Source of the DNA: Rhodococcus sp. SBT000017 | GTDB taxonomy: Bacteria; Actinomycetota; Actinomycetes; Mycobacteriales; Mycobacteriaceae | Length of the DNA: 64,000 nt | Reading direction: 5' to 3' | NCBI RefSeq assembly: GCF_003688915.1 | Contig: NZ_REFU01000001.1 | Span: 2,542,001-2,606,000 of the forward strand | Program-made: the position numbers and the translations under genes | Notes under the pieces: generated by a model | Told to the model about the DNA's origin: nothing | What the model saw: the letters and a program-made list of their open reading frames with translations, nothing else | The model's database searches: none | In this document: piece after piece, positions 63,294 to 64,000 of the stretch | How positions within the stretch are numbered: position 1 is the stretch's first letter | Layout of the letters: the number at the start of each line of letters is the position of its first letter

Positions 63294-64000
63294 ATGACCG
63301 AAACCGTATCGGCGATTCTGCGCGATCGCCGAGTCCTCGCCACCGTGGCAGCGCTGGCAATACTGGCAGTGGCTGCCGCCCTCGTACCCCGCCCGTCGAT
63401 CATTGTGGTGCGCGAGTGGGCGGAGTCGATGGGCCCGTCGTTCGTGGTGGTGTTCTTTCTGACCCAGGCGGTGTTGACGATTGCCCCGGTACCGCGCACG
63501 GTGTTCACCCTCAGCGCCGGACTGTTGTTCGGTCCCGCCACCGGGGTCGCCGTCACGATCGCCGCCACAACTGTCAGCGCTGTGCTGGCGTTGCTGCTGG
63601 TGCGCGCGCTCGGGCGCACCGCGGTGCAGGAGCGGCTGACGAATCCTGCGGTCAAGTCCATCGATGCCCGGTTGGCTCGGCGGGGGTGGCTGGCCGTCGG
63701 GTCCTTACGGCTCATTGCCCCGGCACCGTTCGCCCTGGTCAACTACTGCTCCGGACTCTCCGCGGTGCGCCTGCTGCCCTACACGACGGCCACTGTCGTG
63801 GGGATTCTGCCCGGTACGATCGCCGCGGTGCTGTTCGGGGACGCTTTGACCGGGCGAACGAATCCGGCATTGATAGTGGTGACGTCGGCCTGCGTGGCCG
63901 CCGGGGTGGCAGGATTGCTGGCCGACGCCCGCCTGCCGGTGTCGCAGGCACAGCCCAACACCGCAGATGGCGCATCGAGAAGCGGTCGCCTTCGTCGTCT
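63294..64000 (+). CDS. TVP38/TMEM64 (VTT-domain) membrane protein, cut by the window end
   Basis: At least 235 residues, running off the right edge. Hydrophobic start VLATVAALAILAVAAALV, then the VTT-domain region: TIAPVPRTVFTLSAGLLFGP, a loop with ALGRTAVQERL, RLIAPAPFALVNYCSGLS and LPYTTATVVGILPGTIAAVLFG. The VTT/DedA superfamily includes lipid scramblases and small-solute transporters; in bacteria the TVP38 group is often beside mercury or copper genes. A GTG at 63249 in the same frame is an alternative start. No ribosome-binding site is distinctive. Confidence 0.8.
   Translation, partial: MTETVSAILRDRRVLATVAALAILAVAAALVPRPSIIVVREWAESMGPSFVVVFFLTQAVLTIAPVPRTVFTLSAGLLFGPATGVAVTIAATTVSAVLALLLVRALGRTAVQERLTNPAVKSIDARLARRGWLAVGSLRLIAPAPFALVNYCSGLSAVRLLPYTTATVVGILPGTIAAVLFGDALTGRTNPALIVVTSACVAAGVAGLLADARLPVSQAQPNTADGASRSGRLRR

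Overview
The window is high-GC actinobacterial DNA. Gene content (SelO, a DUF3556 protein, an Rv3651-like protein, an LpqS-like protein, a cutinase-family protein, an SCO6880-family conjugation protein) points to Mycobacteriales, most likely Rhodococcus or a close relative. No rRNA, complete tRNA or CRISPR array was seen. Functions are assigned by reading motifs; no database search was run.

Region 1 (1-18.2 kb) reads as chromosomal backbone: the C-terminal part of SelO, an acyl-CoA dehydrogenase/VOC pair, a GAF-PAS-GGDEF diguanylate cyclase, a small set of two methyltransferases plus a 2-oxoglutarate dioxygenase, a lipase-like hydrolase, an aldo/keto reductase, a tightly coupled acyl-CoA ligase / DUF3556 / FAD oxidoreductase / PucR regulator block, and a DUF368 transporter.

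Region 2 (18.2-25.8 kb) starts at the 3' half of a tRNA-Thr(TGT) gene that still has its terminator but lacks its 5' half. I read this as one end of an integrated element. Next to it are a two-gene CBASS anti-phage operon (Cap15-type effector and CD-NTase), a tyrosine integrase, an SDR, an Rv3651-like protein, a double-HTH repressor bracketed by 14-bp repeats, and a highly palindromic non-coding stretch.

Region 3 (25.8-37.8 kb) is an actinobacterial conjugation module on one strand: secreted glycine-zipper protein, cutinase-like protein, anchored accessory proteins, ParA-like ATPase, DUF6668 protein, two small pilin-like membrane proteins, two paralogous substrate-chamber-type proteins, a TrbL/VirB6-like channel protein, an SCO6880 protein and a VirB4-like ATPase. 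The ATPase is fused in frame to the C-terminal half of a TauE/SafE permease, so the module is cut off there; no coupling protein or relaxase is visible.

Region 4 (37.85-40.0 kb) is a decaying sulfur-stress operon: TauE fragment, CstR-like regulator with a nonsense codon, and a persulfide dioxygenase/rhodanese gene with a frameshift.

Region 5 (40.0-64 kb) is a large copper-resistance island with two regulatory layers. CsoR-type boxes precede a DUF6153 gene, a CopB-type ATPase operon, copZ-copA and csoR. A second layer is a BlaI/CopY-like repressor with an M56 peptidase. Sites of consensus CTACTAT-N5-ATAGTAG lie upstream of a SHOCT protein, an Lgt-like/rhodanese operon, a TlpA-multicopper oxidase operon, an M23 peptidase and an Lnt-like acyltransferase. 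The island therefore appears to join copper oxidation and export with dedicated lipoprotein-maturation and cell-wall functions. It also carries a cysteine-synthase-like enzyme translationally coupled to an MFS transporter.
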